From Uliginosibacterium aquaticum (GTDB taxonomy: Bacteria > Pseudomonadota > Gammaproteobacteria > Burkholderiales > Rhodocyclaceae), in NCBI RefSeq assembly GCF_012972705.2, contig NZ_JABCSC020000004.1, positions 186,001 through 250,000 of the forward strand: DNA of 64,000 nt. The letters are read 5' to 3'. This document shows positions 53,541 through 63,240 of this stretch, in pieces. Under the pieces are notes generated by a model. That model was not told the DNA's origin and searched no databases. It saw nothing but the letters and a program-made list of their open reading frames with translations. The first letter of the stretch is position 1. Each line of letters starts with the position of its first letter. Both the position numbers and the translations under genes were made by a program.

Positions 53541-55023
53541 CGGTGCTGCTCGAAGCAGCCGACGAAGCGGCCGAACTGCTGGCAGCGGCAGAGCTGGTGG
53601 CCACCGATGAAGCAGCACCACCGCTGGAGGCACTGCTCGAAGAGGAGCCATCCGGCATCTTGCCCGCACCAGCGCCATTCTTGATGAGATCCGGAACGTT
53701 CGCCGCATCATCCAGTGTGTAGGCGTAGGGGATCGTGATGGAGGTGGTCGACTTCACATCCGGGCCGGCCGGGTACTCCTTGTTGGTGGCATCGGCCAAC
53801 CAGGTCACATTCGCCCCGAAGATGTTGCCAGCCACGTCCCAGTAGCCCATCACGTCGGTGTAGAAGGTGCCGATGGGGTTCTTGGCGTTGGTGAAGTAGT
53901 TGTTCTCCGCCTTGATTTTGCCGTTCATGCGCGGATTCATACCCGATTCGATGATGCCGTCGTAGTAGTTGTTGAACGAGTGCGCGGTCGCCCAGCGCAG
54001 CAGCGGCATGCGTGAATGGAGGTTCTTGTAGTAATTGTGATGGTAAGTGACCGGCCCGTTCTGGTCGTCACTGTCACTGTAACCGACCAGGCCACCGCGG
54101 TCGGAGCCTGTGAGAATGGTCCAGGAGAGGGTGACGTACTTGGTGGTGTCCTTCATGTCGAACAATGCGTCGTAACCGTCCGACTCTCCACCTGAGGCTT
54201 CGAGTGTGCAATGGTCAACCCACACGTTAGAAACATTCGTTTCCATGCCAATTGCATCACCTCCATTGGAGGTGGGCGAGCCGGATTTCTTCACGTTCTT
54301 CACGTGCACATTGCGGATGATGATGTTCTTCGCATCGCGAATGTGGATGCCGATCTGATCGAAGACCGCATTGCTGCCCACACCTATGATGGAAACGTTC
54401 TGCACTCCCTTGAGCTGGATGGCGTCTGCCACTGTGTCGCATTGACCGCTTTGCTTGGTGGTGTTGCCGTGATTGATCGTGCCGTTGACCTTGATGATGA
54501 TCGGGGTGGTCTTGGTGGTGCGATTGCACAGGGCTGCGTTGAATTCGGTACCCGTGGTCACGATGACTTCCGCACCGCCAGCGCCGCCCGTGGTGCCACC
54601 ATTCTCGGTCGAATAGCCGACCTGTGCGTCGATGAAGTTGCCGCTGCTTGCCGAGGAGCTGGTGGCCGAGGACGCCATGGCGGACGAAGTTGCGGAGCTT
54701 GAGGCAATGCTTGAGTTTGTAGAGGAGGATGAAGCCGCAGTAGGTGGTGCTGCACCTACGCTGCTGGCGGCTACGGAGGATGCTGCTGCCGTTGAAGAGG
54801 CTGCGCTTGAGCTTGCTGCAGCGGTGGAGCTGGCCGTCGTAGTCGAAGACGTCGCGGTGGATGTTGTTGCTGCCGACGAAGCTGCGGTAGAGGTGGCGGC
54901 AGATGAGGTTGCTGCTGCCGTGCTGCTGCCTGCCGAAGTGGTGCCGCCACCACCACCACAGGCCGTGAGTGTGCTTATGGCAGCGACGATGGCGACCTGA
55001 TTCATGCTACGTAAAACAGACAT
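52930..55023 (-). CDS. PL1 pectate lyase lipoprotein
   Basis: A 697-residue secreted lipoprotein with signal MSVLRSMNQVAIVAAISTLTAC, a Ser/Ala/Thr linker (about 28-128) and a PL1 catalytic beta-helix (about 130-455). PL1 marks are NVWVDHCTLE, GYDALFDMK with the calcium Asp, YHHNYYKNLHSRMPLLRW with the catalytic Arg (about 336-341), and AHSFNNYYDG. A second Ser-rich linker (about 462-500) leads to a C-terminal module of about 190 residues that is nearly identical to that of the neighbour. It cleaves polygalacturonate by beta-elimination. GGAGGAG lies 6 bases before the ATG. The closest neighbours are the TerB-like gene and the second lyase. Confidence 0.93.
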   Translation of the reverse strand: MSVLRSMNQVAIVAAISTLTACGGGGGTTSAGSSTAAATSSAATSTAASSAATTSTATSSTTTASSTAAASSSAASSTAAASSVAASSVGAAPPTAASSSSTNSSIASSSATSSAMASSATSSSASSGNFIDAQVGYSTENGGTTGGAGGAEVIVTTGTEFNAALCNRTTKTTPIIIKVNGTINHGNTTKQSGQCDTVADAIQLKGVQNVSIIGVGSNAVFDQIGIHIRDAKNIIIRNVHVKNVKKSGSPTSNGGDAIGMETNVSNVWVDHCTLEASGGESDGYDALFDMKDTTKYVTLSWTILTGSDRGGLVGYSDSDDQNGPVTYHHNYYKNLHSRMPLLRWATAHSFNNYYDGIIESGMNPRMNGKIKAENNYFTNAKNPIGTFYTDVMGYWDVAGNIFGANVTWLADATNKEYPAGPDVKSTTSITIPYAYTLDDAANVPDLIKNGAGAGKMPDGSSSSSASSGGAASSVATSSAAASSSAASSAASSSTAASSSASGGSATTITYPWSDDFSLATTATLFTTGYAKFTNDAGTEVSMYAKTGGSPTVSGGVITLAGARFTIGALGTGTTTGPTGSPANYTPGGIFNIIGKTCTLTINASQAGTGSTFQVYVDNNTTSTGNSPHATSTLSSTGTTTTKNTSVVVSVAATSIVAGDNTFTWKLDNASYTGGSFLQIRTDSSSAVYINSISLSCL

Positions 55024-55180
55024 CTTGACTCCTCCTGATTGTGTATTGACGAACGTCTGAAAAACCGGCTCTGTGGTCGGCTTGTATTGCGGGAACGGAT
55101 GAAGATTGCTTGGGTGACTTGGGCTTCTATAGTCGGAGCCTGTGCCGGTTCGAAATCGGGGAATGGAGCTTATGAAGCAA

Positions 55181-55842
55181 CGGCGACCTTACGGTTGCCG
55201 TTGCCGTTTCAGGTGAGTGCTGATTGGAAGATCAGAGGCAGCTCAGGCTGATGCTGTTGATGTAGACCGCTGAGGAAGAGTCGGTGCGGATCTGCAGGAA
55301 GGAACCGCCCGTGTAGCTTGCGTTGTCGAGCTTCCAGGTGAAGGTGTTGTCTCCAGCCACGATGCTCGTTGCCGCAACAGAAACAACCACCGAGGTGTTT
55401 TTCGTGGTCGTTGTCCCGGTGCTTGAGAGCGTGGACGTAGCATGCGGTGAGTTCCCGGTGCTCGTCGTGTTGTTATCAACGTATACCTGGAAGGTGCTGC
55501 CGGTACCTGCCTGGCTTGCGTTGATCGTCAGGGTGCAGGTCTTGCCGATGATGTTGAAAATACCGCCTGGAGTGTAGTTAGCCGGCGAGCCTGTGGGCCC
55601 CGTCGTTGTTCCTGTGCCCAGAGCCCCGATTGTGAAACGAGCGCCAGCCAGGGTAATTACGCCACCGGAAACTGTCGGGCTTCCACCTGTCTTTGCATAC
55701 ATCGACACTTCTGTTCCGGCGTCATTGGTGAACTTGGCATAACCAGTCGTGAACAGAGTTGCCGTAGTAGCCAGTGAGAAGTCGTCCGACCACGGATAGG
55801 TGATCGTCGTAGCGCTACCCCCACTGGCCGAGCTGGAGGCTG
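55181..55842. repeat. Duplicated pectate lyase 3' segment, copy 2
   Basis: Second copy of the direct repeat at 52879-53540. The degree of identity, compared with unrelated catalytic domains next to it, indicates recent duplication or gene conversion of the C-terminal module. Differences are few and mostly in the downstream hairpin. Confidence 0.9.
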
Positions 55843-57760
55843 TGGAGCTACTCGCTGCCGTGCTTGAGCTCGTTGCGGACGAAGCCGAACTGCTGGCTTC
55901 CGAGGAGGATGCAGCCGAGCTGCTTGTCGCGCTGCTGGAGTGGTTTTCACCTGAACCGGCTACCGGCGCGGTGTTACAGGCTCCTGCCGTGCTGGTGTTG
56001 TTCAGGCCAACCTTGCCGGCCCCCGCGCCGTTCTTGACGATGCAGGCCAGGTTCAGCGGCGCGGACTCAACCTGATAGGCGTATGGCGGTGTCCAGTTTT
56101 TAGTGCTTGCATAACCGCAGCCCGTCAGCATGTTTGATACGTCCGCGCCGGCCGGCAGATACTTGCTGCTCTTAATCCAGCTTCGGTTCTGGCGGAAGGC
56201 CAGGCTGCTGCCGTGGTCTGTTACCACTTTTTTGCAGGCTTCGGACTCCTTGGTTGGCTGAATTTCCCACAGCGTACTTTCGATAAGCACATCGCCCTTG
56301 ATGGCCATGCCGATGCCGTTCTCGAACTTGGTTGCGGTGGAAGACTCGCGGTCGCCCTCGATGTAGTTGTTGAAGACGTGAACTTGGCCAAAGCGCACGC
56401 GCGGTAGGCGGCTCGCGACGTCAGCGTAATAGTTGGCCTTGAAGGTGACATGCAGGCGGTTAAGGTCACTCCAGTCGCGCGAATCGGCGTTTCCGACTAG
56501 GGTCGTCTTGCCGTGCTCGATGAAAGCGCTGTTGGAAACGGTGATGTAGTCCGAGCCGCGCACGATGTCGAGCGCGCCGTCGTGACGCGTGCCGGACAGA
56601 TCCTTGTCCTTGTACTGCCCGTCAGTAACTGTGACGTGGTCGATCCACACGTTTTGCGCCATGGCTACGACCATACCGTCGTAGTAGGCGTCCGAGCTGC
56701 CTTCAGGCTGTACATCGAAGTTCGTCTGGATCCAAAGGTTGCGCACGATCACGTTACGTGTCCAGCCCGGATAGCTTTCCTGGCTCTTGCCAAGCGTTTT
56801 GATCCAGTATTCGTAGTCCGCAAGATCGCTGTTGACCGTACTGGCAAACTCCTTGCCGATTTCGATTTGGGCTGAGATCAGGCGCGCCGGATTGCCGCTG
56901 GCGTCGTTGATGCCGATAAAGGTGGTATTTGATGGAATGACGATTGACGAAGCTTTCTGATCATCCCAGCTTGTAAAATCACGGAATACGCCATCGTCAT
57001 CAATTCTCATGTCGATGTTGCCGTACACCCGAATGATCTTGGGTTCGTTCTTGGCTTCCTTCAAAGCGTCGAAGATGCACTTTTTGGTGCCACAGGTATA
57101 AATCCGGTTGGCGGTGGCCGATGAGCCACCAGTTACGCGCACCTGCTGGTGGTTGCCCAGCGTGCCGCCTGCGCGGTAGTAGCTATGCCAGCCATCCAGC
57201 GGGGCTGTTTCTCGTTCGATGGTGAATTCGCCGCCACTGGGATCGCTGGAAATGCTCGGGTATGCCGTCGGTGTGCCAGGAGCAGGAGTCGCTGTCGAGA
57301 CGTGATTGGCCGTGTTCACCGGATCACTAGCTGCCAGATACGAACGTGCGCCCATCTTGCTCCAGCCTGACCAGCCATTCAGTGGCTCGCTTGAAGTACT
57401 GGTTAGTGTGAGGGCGTCGATGATGCCGCCATTGGTTGAGGAGGCTGTGGCTGATGAGGCCGCTGAACTGGCTACTGACGAAATCACAGCAGACGAAGCG
57501 GCTGCTGAGGAGGTTGCAGCAGTCGAAGAAGTAGCGGCTGTTGAGGTGGTCGCTTGGGAGCTTGCTGCAGCAGAGCTCACTGCAGTAGCTGACGAGGCCG
57601 TCGCTGCAGACGAAGCTGCTACTGCCGTACTGGAGGCTGCCGTTGAGCTGTTGCTTGCCGAAGTGGTGCTACCCGTGCCGCCACCGCCGCCACCGCAAGC
57701 GCTCAGAACGCTGACGGCTGCAACGAGCGCAGCTAGATTGATACTGCGTGATGCTGACAT
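55232..57760 (-). CDS. Large PL1 pectate lyase lipoprotein
   Basis: An 842-residue secreted lipoprotein with signal MSASRSINLAALVAAVSVLSAC and a Ser/Ala linker (about 27-112). The PL1 catalytic domain spans about 113-600, with NVWIDHVTVTDGQ, RHDGALDI (calcium Asp) and SRLPRVRFGQVHVFNNYIEGD, which holds the catalytic Arg (about 448). An additional N-terminal segment (WSGWSKMGARSYLA...) makes it longer than the neighbour. A Ser-rich linker and the shared 190-residue C-terminal module follow. GAGGAG lies before the ATG. The first lyase gene lies downstream on the same strand, with 208 bases between. Confidence 0.92.
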   Translation of the reverse strand: MSASRSINLAALVAAVSVLSACGGGGGGTGSTTSASNSSTAASSTAVAASSAATASSATAVSSAAASSQATTSTAATSSTAATSSAAASSAVISSVASSAASSATASSTNGGIIDALTLTSTSSEPLNGWSGWSKMGARSYLAASDPVNTANHVSTATPAPGTPTAYPSISSDPSGGEFTIERETAPLDGWHSYYRAGGTLGNHQQVRVTGGSSATANRIYTCGTKKCIFDALKEAKNEPKIIRVYGNIDMRIDDDGVFRDFTSWDDQKASSIVIPSNTTFIGINDASGNPARLISAQIEIGKEFASTVNSDLADYEYWIKTLGKSQESYPGWTRNVIVRNLWIQTNFDVQPEGSSDAYYDGMVVAMAQNVWIDHVTVTDGQYKDKDLSGTRHDGALDIVRGSDYITVSNSAFIEHGKTTLVGNADSRDWSDLNRLHVTFKANYYADVASRLPRVRFGQVHVFNNYIEGDRESSTATKFENGIGMAIKGDVLIESTLWEIQPTKESEACKKVVTDHGSSLAFRQNRSWIKSSKYLPAGADVSNMLTGCGYASTKNWTPPYAYQVESAPLNLACIVKNGAGAGKVGLNNTSTAGACNTAPVAGSGENHSSSATSSSAASSSEASSSASSATSSSTAASSSTASSSASGGSATTITYPWSDDFSLATTATLFTTGYAKFTNDAGTEVSMYAKTGGSPTVSGGVITLAGARFTIGALGTGTTTGPTGSPANYTPGGIFNIIGKTCTLTINASQAGTGSTFQVYVDNNTTSTGNSPHATSTLSSTGTTTTKNTSVVVSVAATSIVAGDNTFTWKLDNASYTGGSFLQIRTDSSSAVYINSISLSCL

Positions 57761-58340
57761 GTTTGCTCCTCTTACCCGTTAAAAGCGATAAATTTATTAA
57801 ATCCGGTTATTTGTCCGGTTTGTGGCGCGACTTTATAGGAGTTTTTCTGACAAGCGCGAACTCGTTTGCACAGATTTCATGTGCGCCATTAAAAAAAATT
57901 TGCAAAAACACACAGGTGTAAAGCAGGGAGTTTTGGTTCCGGTCACACGTAAGCCAGATATGGCGGGGCTTGGAGGCTCGATACGTGGAGGTATTGCGAA
58001 GGTGTGACAAATGTCGCAAGAGGGGCTGACTGCCCGGGGGGCTGTTGCATGGCTGCAACAGGGATGCTGTCGGCTTCCTGTTTTACCTACAAACAGTGCT
58101 GATGTTCTGCATGGTTTGGGCTGCAGGGGCGCGACAGGCGGCTGAAGTCGCCGCTACGGAAATTCGTCGTGTACCAGCTGGTGCGGCTTCAGGCGGCACA
58201 TGAGGCCTGATCCATGCCGGGATGCTGAGTCGATCACGTGGGCCGCGTGGGGGCATCGCGGCCATGGGCGGCCCCCGCACAAGCTTTTCGAGGCCCCGAT
58301 GTGGCTGCGCTAAGGCGCAGGCCTCCTTGCCGAGGGGCGC
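57761..58340. other. Intergenic region upstream of the large pectate lyase gene
   Basis: 580 bases without a convincing gene. 57780-57990 is AT-rich and contains the probable lyase promoter and regulator sites, including the repeated AACCGGA (two copies 12 bases apart on the minus strand) and TAATAAATTTAT. 58000-58340 is GC-rich with no coding signal. Short frames of 60-80 codons exist but have no supporting ribosome sites or family resemblance. Confidence 0.5.
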
Positions 58341-59981
58341 TCAGCCGCTCTGCCAGCGGCGCAGCTTCGCAAGACCCACGGCGCCGATCGGCAGGATCAG
58401 GCCGAGCAGGATGGCGGTGATCAGCAAGGCCTGCAGATCGTTGTAGTTGGCCGGGGTGGTAACGAGGCCGTTGGCGTCTTTCACTTCGCGGGTCAGCACG
58501 AAGATCTGGTTGAGGTACTTGGTGCCGAGCTGGCCGGCCGACAGGGCGAGGTTGGAGAAGGAGGCCATCACGGCGAAGTAGGTGGCCTTCAGGCGCGGCG
58601 GGGCGGTGATGGCGATCCAGGCCAGGCCCTGCACCATGGCGATCTGGCCGAGTGGCGATTCCAGCGCAGTGTTGAACACGGCGATGAAGCGCGCATCGAC
58701 TACGCCGCCGGTCATGGCGGCGGTCCAGTGATGCAGGTTGAAGGCCATGGCGAGCGTCGGTAGCGACAGCGCAGTGCCGACCAGGCTGAGCATGATCACG
58801 TTCCAGGCTATTGATTTTTCGGCCATCAGCCGGCGGAAGCCGAAGAGGCCGGCCAGTGTCAGGCCGTAGGCGATCAGGTCGAGGATGGAGAGGAACTGCT
58901 GGTCGAAACCGAGCACGTCGATCTGCCACCAGCCTACGCCGGCGCCGGTGCTGGGCGTGGCGCGGAAGGCGAAGGTGATCAGGCTGGTGCCGATCAGGGT
59001 GGCACCCATTTCAGGCGTCATCTCGCGCGCCAGACGCCACATCAGGAACAGGATCACCGTAGCCGAGAGCACGAAGATCAGCTCCTGACCGTACTTCACG
59101 CGCGCCATGCCGAGACCGATCGAGATGCCGGCGAAGGCGATGGAGCCGCCAAGGATCAGCCAGTTTGGCCGGGTGATGCCTTCGTCGCCTTCATCCGGCA
59201 GGCCGTGGCGCATGGCGTCGGCATCGATGCCCAGTGCGGCGAGGCGTTTTTCTTCGCGCAGACGCATCCAGCTGGCGAGCAGCACGCCGGCCACCGACAG
59301 CAGCGGTACGCACAGGGCCACGCTGTAGATCTTCAGGTAAATGGCCTGTTTGGCGGCGGCATCGAGTTTCTCCACCCCCTCGAACATCGCCACATTGGCC
59401 AGCGCCACAGCGGCGAGGCCGCCGATGATGGCGACGCGGCCGAGGGTCTGCATGGTGGTGTTCATGGCCCGACGTGCGGCGGGGTCTATCGGGCTGCCTT
59501 GCGCATCGAAATGCGGCACGGCTTCGACTGTCATTGCATCCGCCACTACATCCTGCAGCACGAAACCGAGCGGGGCGATCAGCACCGAGAGTTGGTACCA
59601 GCTGTTGGCGGACATGATGGCCTCCATCGCGGCGCGCTCGCCGATTAGGCCGACCATGATCGAGAAGCTCGCGAACACCAGCAGGGCGCCGGCCCACACC
59701 AGCCAGGCTTTCCAGCGCCACAAGAGATCCACCGCATGGCCGATCGGCAGCTTGATGGCCCAGGGCAACATGGCCCAGAAGCCCAGTGCGGCCAGATCCT
59801 GCGCCGACAGGCTGAGGTATTCCTTGACGTAGAAGGTGCCGACGATGCCTGTGATGCCGGACACGCCGTAGGCCATGTACACCATCAGCGGCGGCAGATA
59901 GCTCCAGCGCATCTGGCGACCGAGATCGAGGAAGGTGCGGTCGAAGTAACGCAGGCAGGCCTGGATGACGCGAGCGAACAT
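58341..59981 (-). CDS. MFS-type transporter
   Basis: A 546-residue membrane protein with about 13-14 hydrophobic segments and a cytoplasmic loop (about 215-275) rich in charged residues. LPWAIKLPIGHAVDLLWRWKAWLVWAG recalls the folate-biopterin transporter (BT1) branch of the MFS superfamily, but the match is not firm. The first 30 residues are amphipathic. The substrate is unknown. Its neighbours, a pectate lyase and a solute-binding gene, do not help. Confidence 0.75.
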   Translation of the reverse strand: MFARVIQACLRYFDRTFLDLGRQMRWSYLPPLMVYMAYGVSGITGIVGTFYVKEYLSLSAQDLAALGFWAMLPWAIKLPIGHAVDLLWRWKAWLVWAGALLVFASFSIMVGLIGERAAMEAIMSANSWYQLSVLIAPLGFVLQDVVADAMTVEAVPHFDAQGSPIDPAARRAMNTTMQTLGRVAIIGGLAAVALANVAMFEGVEKLDAAAKQAIYLKIYSVALCVPLLSVAGVLLASWMRLREEKRLAALGIDADAMRHGLPDEGDEGITRPNWLILGGSIAFAGISIGLGMARVKYGQELIFVLSATVILFLMWRLAREMTPEMGATLIGTSLITFAFRATPSTGAGVGWWQIDVLGFDQQFLSILDLIAYGLTLAGLFGFRRLMAEKSIAWNVIMLSLVGTALSLPTLAMAFNLHHWTAAMTGGVVDARFIAVFNTALESPLGQIAMVQGLAWIAITAPPRLKATYFAVMASFSNLALSAGQLGTKYLNQIFVLTREVKDANGLVTTPANYNDLQALLITAILLGLILPIGAVGLAKLRRWQSG

Positions 59982-60042
59982 GGCGCGGTGACGATGCGGT
60001 TTGTGGAAACCGGAGTGTAGCGCGGCGGAGGCTTGGCAGGCG

Positions 60043-60795
60043 TCAGCGGATGGGAGCGAGGAGGCGGCTCAGCGTAGCGTCTTTCTTCATGCCGCTCATG
60101 GCTTTGTCGAAGGCGCTCGCTGTGGCGCTGTGATCCTGCTCGCGGGTGAAAACCAGGTAGCTGTAGGCCGTTTCGGAGGGCGGGCCGCTGACGCTGACCT
60201 GGTTCAGGGCTTTGAGCTCGCGCAGATAGCTCAGGCCGACCAGGTGGCTGCAGATCACTGCGTCGACACGCCCTGCCAGCAGCATGCGGAAAATGTGCAG
60301 GTAATCGTTGGCCGCTTCCAGGCGGCTGAAAACGCCTTGCTGGACCGCTTCATCGAAACGCGCACCATAGGAAGTGTTGCGAACGATGCCGATACGCACC
60401 GGGGCGAGTGAGGCGTAATCCCCCGTGAAGCGGATGCGGGAGTCCTTGCGCACGAAAAACACATAGTCCTGGCTCAGTAGCGGCTCCTCCGGGAAGAGGA
60501 GAAACCGCTCACGCTCGGGGGTTTTCTTGATCGTGAACAGGCCGTCGGCTTGCCCGGTTTGAACCATGTTCAGCCCGCGCGTCCAGGGGTAGAAGCTGAT
60601 GGATACTTCCTGGCCACTGCGTCGGAAGGCTTCCTTGACGATTTCGACGACCGGGCCATCCGGTACCCCGCCTACTTCGTTGATGTAAGGCGGGTAGGCC
60701 AGGGTGACGAGCTTCAGCGCCTCGGCGCTGGCAGGGGCGCAGTGCATCGCCAAGCAAGTGATGAGGGTGAGCACAAAACCTTGCAGGACTGGCAT
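60043..60795 (-). CDS. Periplasmic solute-binding protein, class 3 type
   Basis: A 250-residue exported protein with a signal peptide ending near APASA. The fold is that of extracellular solute-binding family 3: LVTLAYPPYINEVGG, FYPWTRGLNMVQTGQADGLFTIKKTPER, and the lobe hinge IGIVRNTSYGARFDEAV. No permease or ATPase gene is nearby, as with the similar orphan at 22414-23295. It lies 79 bases downstream of cimA on the same strand. Its ligand is unknown; amino acids are typical for the family. Confidence 0.8.
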   Translation of the reverse strand: MPVLQGFVLTLITCLAMHCAPASAEALKLVTLAYPPYINEVGGVPDGPVVEIVKEAFRRSGQEVSISFYPWTRGLNMVQTGQADGLFTIKKTPERERFLLFPEEPLLSQDYVFFVRKDSRIRFTGDYASLAPVRIGIVRNTSYGARFDEAVQQGVFSRLEAANDYLHIFRMLLAGRVDAVICSHLVGLSYLRELKALNQVSVSGPPSETAYSYLVFTREQDHSATASAFDKAMSGMKKDATLSRLLAPIR

Positions 60796-60873
60796 GGCAG
60801 GGAGCTTTGGAAGACGGCTCCCCGACTATGGTTCAGGGCTGGGCCGTACTCAAGCTGGCCGACCCTTCAGGCC

Positions 60874-62448
60874 CTAGCCCTGGCGGCTGCGCGCCAGCTT
60901 GTATTCCACTGCATCCACCAGCGCGCGCCAGGAGGCGTCGATCACGTCGGTGGAGACGCCGATGGTGGTCCAGGAGCTACCGGCATCGGCCGATTCGATC
61001 AGCACGCGTACCTTGGCGGCCGAAGCCTGCGTCGAATCGAGCACGCGCACCTTGTAGTCGGTGAGCTTCATCTCGCGCAGCTCCGGGTAGAAGCGGTCCA
61101 GTGCGCGGCGCAGTGCCCGGTCCAGCGCATTGACCGGGCCATCGCCCTCGGCGGCGGTGATTTCGTCTTCGCCGCCGACATGAATCTTGATCATGGCCGA
61201 GGAGTTCACGCCGTTCAGGCTCGGCTCATTGACCATCACCTTGAACTCCTTGAGTTCGAAGGAGGGCGTGAACTTGCCCAGCATCTTGCGCACCAAGAGC
61301 TCGAAGCTCGATTCCGCGCTCTCGAACTGGTAGCCCTCGTGCTCGAGTTCCTTGAGGCGTTCGATGATGGCTTTAGTCTCGGCCGAATCCTTGGTCAGCG
61401 CCGGATCCACCTCGTTGATCTTGCCGAGGATGGTGGCGCGGCCGGCCACTTCGCTCATCAGGATCTTGCGCGCATTGCCCACGGTGTCCGGGGTAACGTG
61501 TTCATAGCTCACCGGGTTTTTGTTGACCGCATCGACGTGCATGCCGCCCTTGTGCGCGAAAGCATCGCCGCCCACGTAGGCGGCCTTGTCGTTGTGCTCC
61601 ATGTTGGCCACTTCGGAGACGAAGCGCGCCACGGGCGTGAGGGTGGCCATGTTGGCGGCGGGGATCACGTCGAAGCCGAGTTTCAACTGCAGGTTCGGGA
61701 TGATCGCGCACAGGTTGGCGTTGCCGCAGCGCTCGCCGATGCCGTTGATGGTGCCTTGCACCTGGGTAGCGCCGGCCTGCACCGCGCGCACGGAGTTGGC
61801 CACCGCCAGCTCGCAGTCGTTGTGGCAGTGGATGCCCACCGATACGCCGGGGAAGCGCTCGACCACGGTGCGGGTGATCGCGAAGATCTCGTCCGGGAAG
61901 CTGCCGCCATTGGTGTCGCACAGGGCGAGGTTGTCGGCGCCGCCTTCGACTGCAGCGGCGAGCGCTTGCAGGGCGTAGTCAGGATTGCTCTTGTAACCGT
62001 CGAAGAAGTGTTCGGCGTCGAAGATGACCTCTTTGCCCTTGCCCTTCAGGAAGGCGATGGTCTCGCGGATCATGCGCAGGTTCTCATCCAGCGTGGTGCG
62101 CAGGATGGCGGTCGCGTGGTAGTCCCAGGTCTTGCCGAAGATCGCCACGGCGGGCGTGTTGGCGCCAAGCAAGGATGCGAGCTGGGCGTCTTCGGCCGGA
62201 TTGGCGCCGACCTTGCAGGTGCTGCCGAAGCCGGTGATCTTGGCGTGCTTCAGGTTCAGCTCGCCCAAGCGGCGGAAGAACTCCAGATCCTTCGGGTTGG
62301 AGCCCGGATTGCCGGCCTCAATATAGGCAATGCCCAGCTCGTCGAGCTTGCGCACGATCTTGAGCTTGTCTTCCACCGAGAAGGAGATTCCTTGCGCCTG
62401 ACTTCCGTCGCGCAGGGTGGTGTCGTAGGCAAAAACCTTGGTATTCAT
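60874..62448 (-). CDS. cimA: Citramalate synthase
   Basis: A 524-residue enzyme of the LeuA-like DRE-TIM family that condenses acetyl-CoA and pyruvate to citramalate, opening a threonine-independent route to isoleucine. Visible are the metal and substrate motif DTTLRDGSQAQGISFS, GNPGSNPKDLEFF, DTNGGSFP and GIHCHNDCELAVANSV, and a C-terminal LeuA-dimer allosteric domain (about 390-520) that senses isoleucine. The length and the DGSQAQG form fit CimA rather than LeuA or homocitrate synthase. Confidence 0.92.
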   Translation of the reverse strand: MNTKVFAYDTTLRDGSQAQGISFSVEDKLKIVRKLDELGIAYIEAGNPGSNPKDLEFFRRLGELNLKHAKITGFGSTCKVGANPAEDAQLASLLGANTPAVAIFGKTWDYHATAILRTTLDENLRMIRETIAFLKGKGKEVIFDAEHFFDGYKSNPDYALQALAAAVEGGADNLALCDTNGGSFPDEIFAITRTVVERFPGVSVGIHCHNDCELAVANSVRAVQAGATQVQGTINGIGERCGNANLCAIIPNLQLKLGFDVIPAANMATLTPVARFVSEVANMEHNDKAAYVGGDAFAHKGGMHVDAVNKNPVSYEHVTPDTVGNARKILMSEVAGRATILGKINEVDPALTKDSAETKAIIERLKELEHEGYQFESAESSFELLVRKMLGKFTPSFELKEFKVMVNEPSLNGVNSSAMIKIHVGGEDEITAAEGDGPVNALDRALRRALDRFYPELREMKLTDYKVRVLDSTQASAAKVRVLIESADAGSSWTTIGVSTDVIDASWRALVDAVEYKLARSRQG

Positions 62449-62586
62449 GATCTTGGGGCTGGAGTTGCGGGGCGATCCGCCCGGAACGGCGGACCCGCGA
62501 AACTATCACAAAAGCCCTCTTTTCCGAAGCCGGGCAAGGGCTATGAGCCTGATTGGCAAGGGTGAGCCTGCGTTAAACTCGCCGCC

Positions 62587-63225
62587 ATGTCCGATGCTCT
62601 GCCACCTCTTCGCACAGACTTCGCCCGCCAGGCCCGCCGTGAGCAGCAATGGGTGCTGGGCGTGTGCGCGCTGACTTCGCTGCTCGCGCATCTGGCCCTA
62701 TTCTGGCTATGGCCGCAGCCGGGCGGGCGAGTGGGCGTAGCAAGTGTGAGTGCCCGCCTGCGCAGCTTCGCCGCAGCGCCGCAGGTAGCCTCTCCTGAAC
62801 TGGCGCTGCCCATGGCCGGAGTGAAGCCCGCTGCCAGCGCCGCCGCGCAAGCCGGATCTGCACCCCGGCCTGCCGAGGAGGGCGGCGCCGCGCACCACCC
62901 GGCAGGCCGCGTCGCCCCACCGGACTTGAGCGATTACACCCCGGTCGAGCAGCTCACGAGCCGGCCGCGCTTTCTGATGGATATGCGTGAATATGTGCCG
63001 GCCTCGCTGGATGAGCACGAGGTCGGGCGCATCGTGCTGCAGGTGCTGATCAGCGAGGGCGGTGAGGTGGACGGGGTGGTCGTTGAAAGCAGTGAACTCA
63101 GTCCGCGCGGCACTCGCCGTTTCGTGCAGCGCCTCGATGCACTCAGGCTGGCGCCGGGGATGTTCGACGGTCAGCCGGTGAAGTCCCGCTGGCGCCTGGA
63201 GTTCAGCTTCGCGGCACTGGAGTAG
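62587..63225 (+). CDS. TonB-like C-terminal domain protein
   Basis: A 212-residue protein with one membrane helix near residues 24-42 (VCALTSLLAHLALFWLWP), a Pro/Ala-rich spacer and a C-terminal domain (about 130-212) with the TonB-like pattern RIVLQVLISEGGEVDGVVVESSELSPRGTRR. The topology is that of TonB: inner-membrane anchor and periplasmic domain. No ExbB/ExbD genes are adjacent. It is divergent from cimA and ends 15 bases from the convergent hydrolase gene. Confidence 0.75.
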   Translation: MSDALPPLRTDFARQARREQQWVLGVCALTSLLAHLALFWLWPQPGGRVGVASVSARLRSFAAAPQVASPELALPMAGVKPAASAAAQAGSAPRPAEEGGAAHHPAGRVAPPDLSDYTPVEQLTSRPRFLMDMREYVPASLDEHEVGRIVLQVLISEGGEVDGVVVESSELSPRGTRRFVQRLDALRLAPGMFDGQPVKSRWRLEFSFAALE

Positions 63226-63240
63226 GCGAAGCGCGGGTCG

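Noticed and set aside
57807-58058. Short frames on both strands before the large pectate lyase gene
   Set aside because: No ribosome sites, no family resemblance, and they lie in a probable promoter region.
60550-62565. 671-codon plus-strand frame
   Set aside because: Antisense to cimA, with a composition typical of shadow frames.
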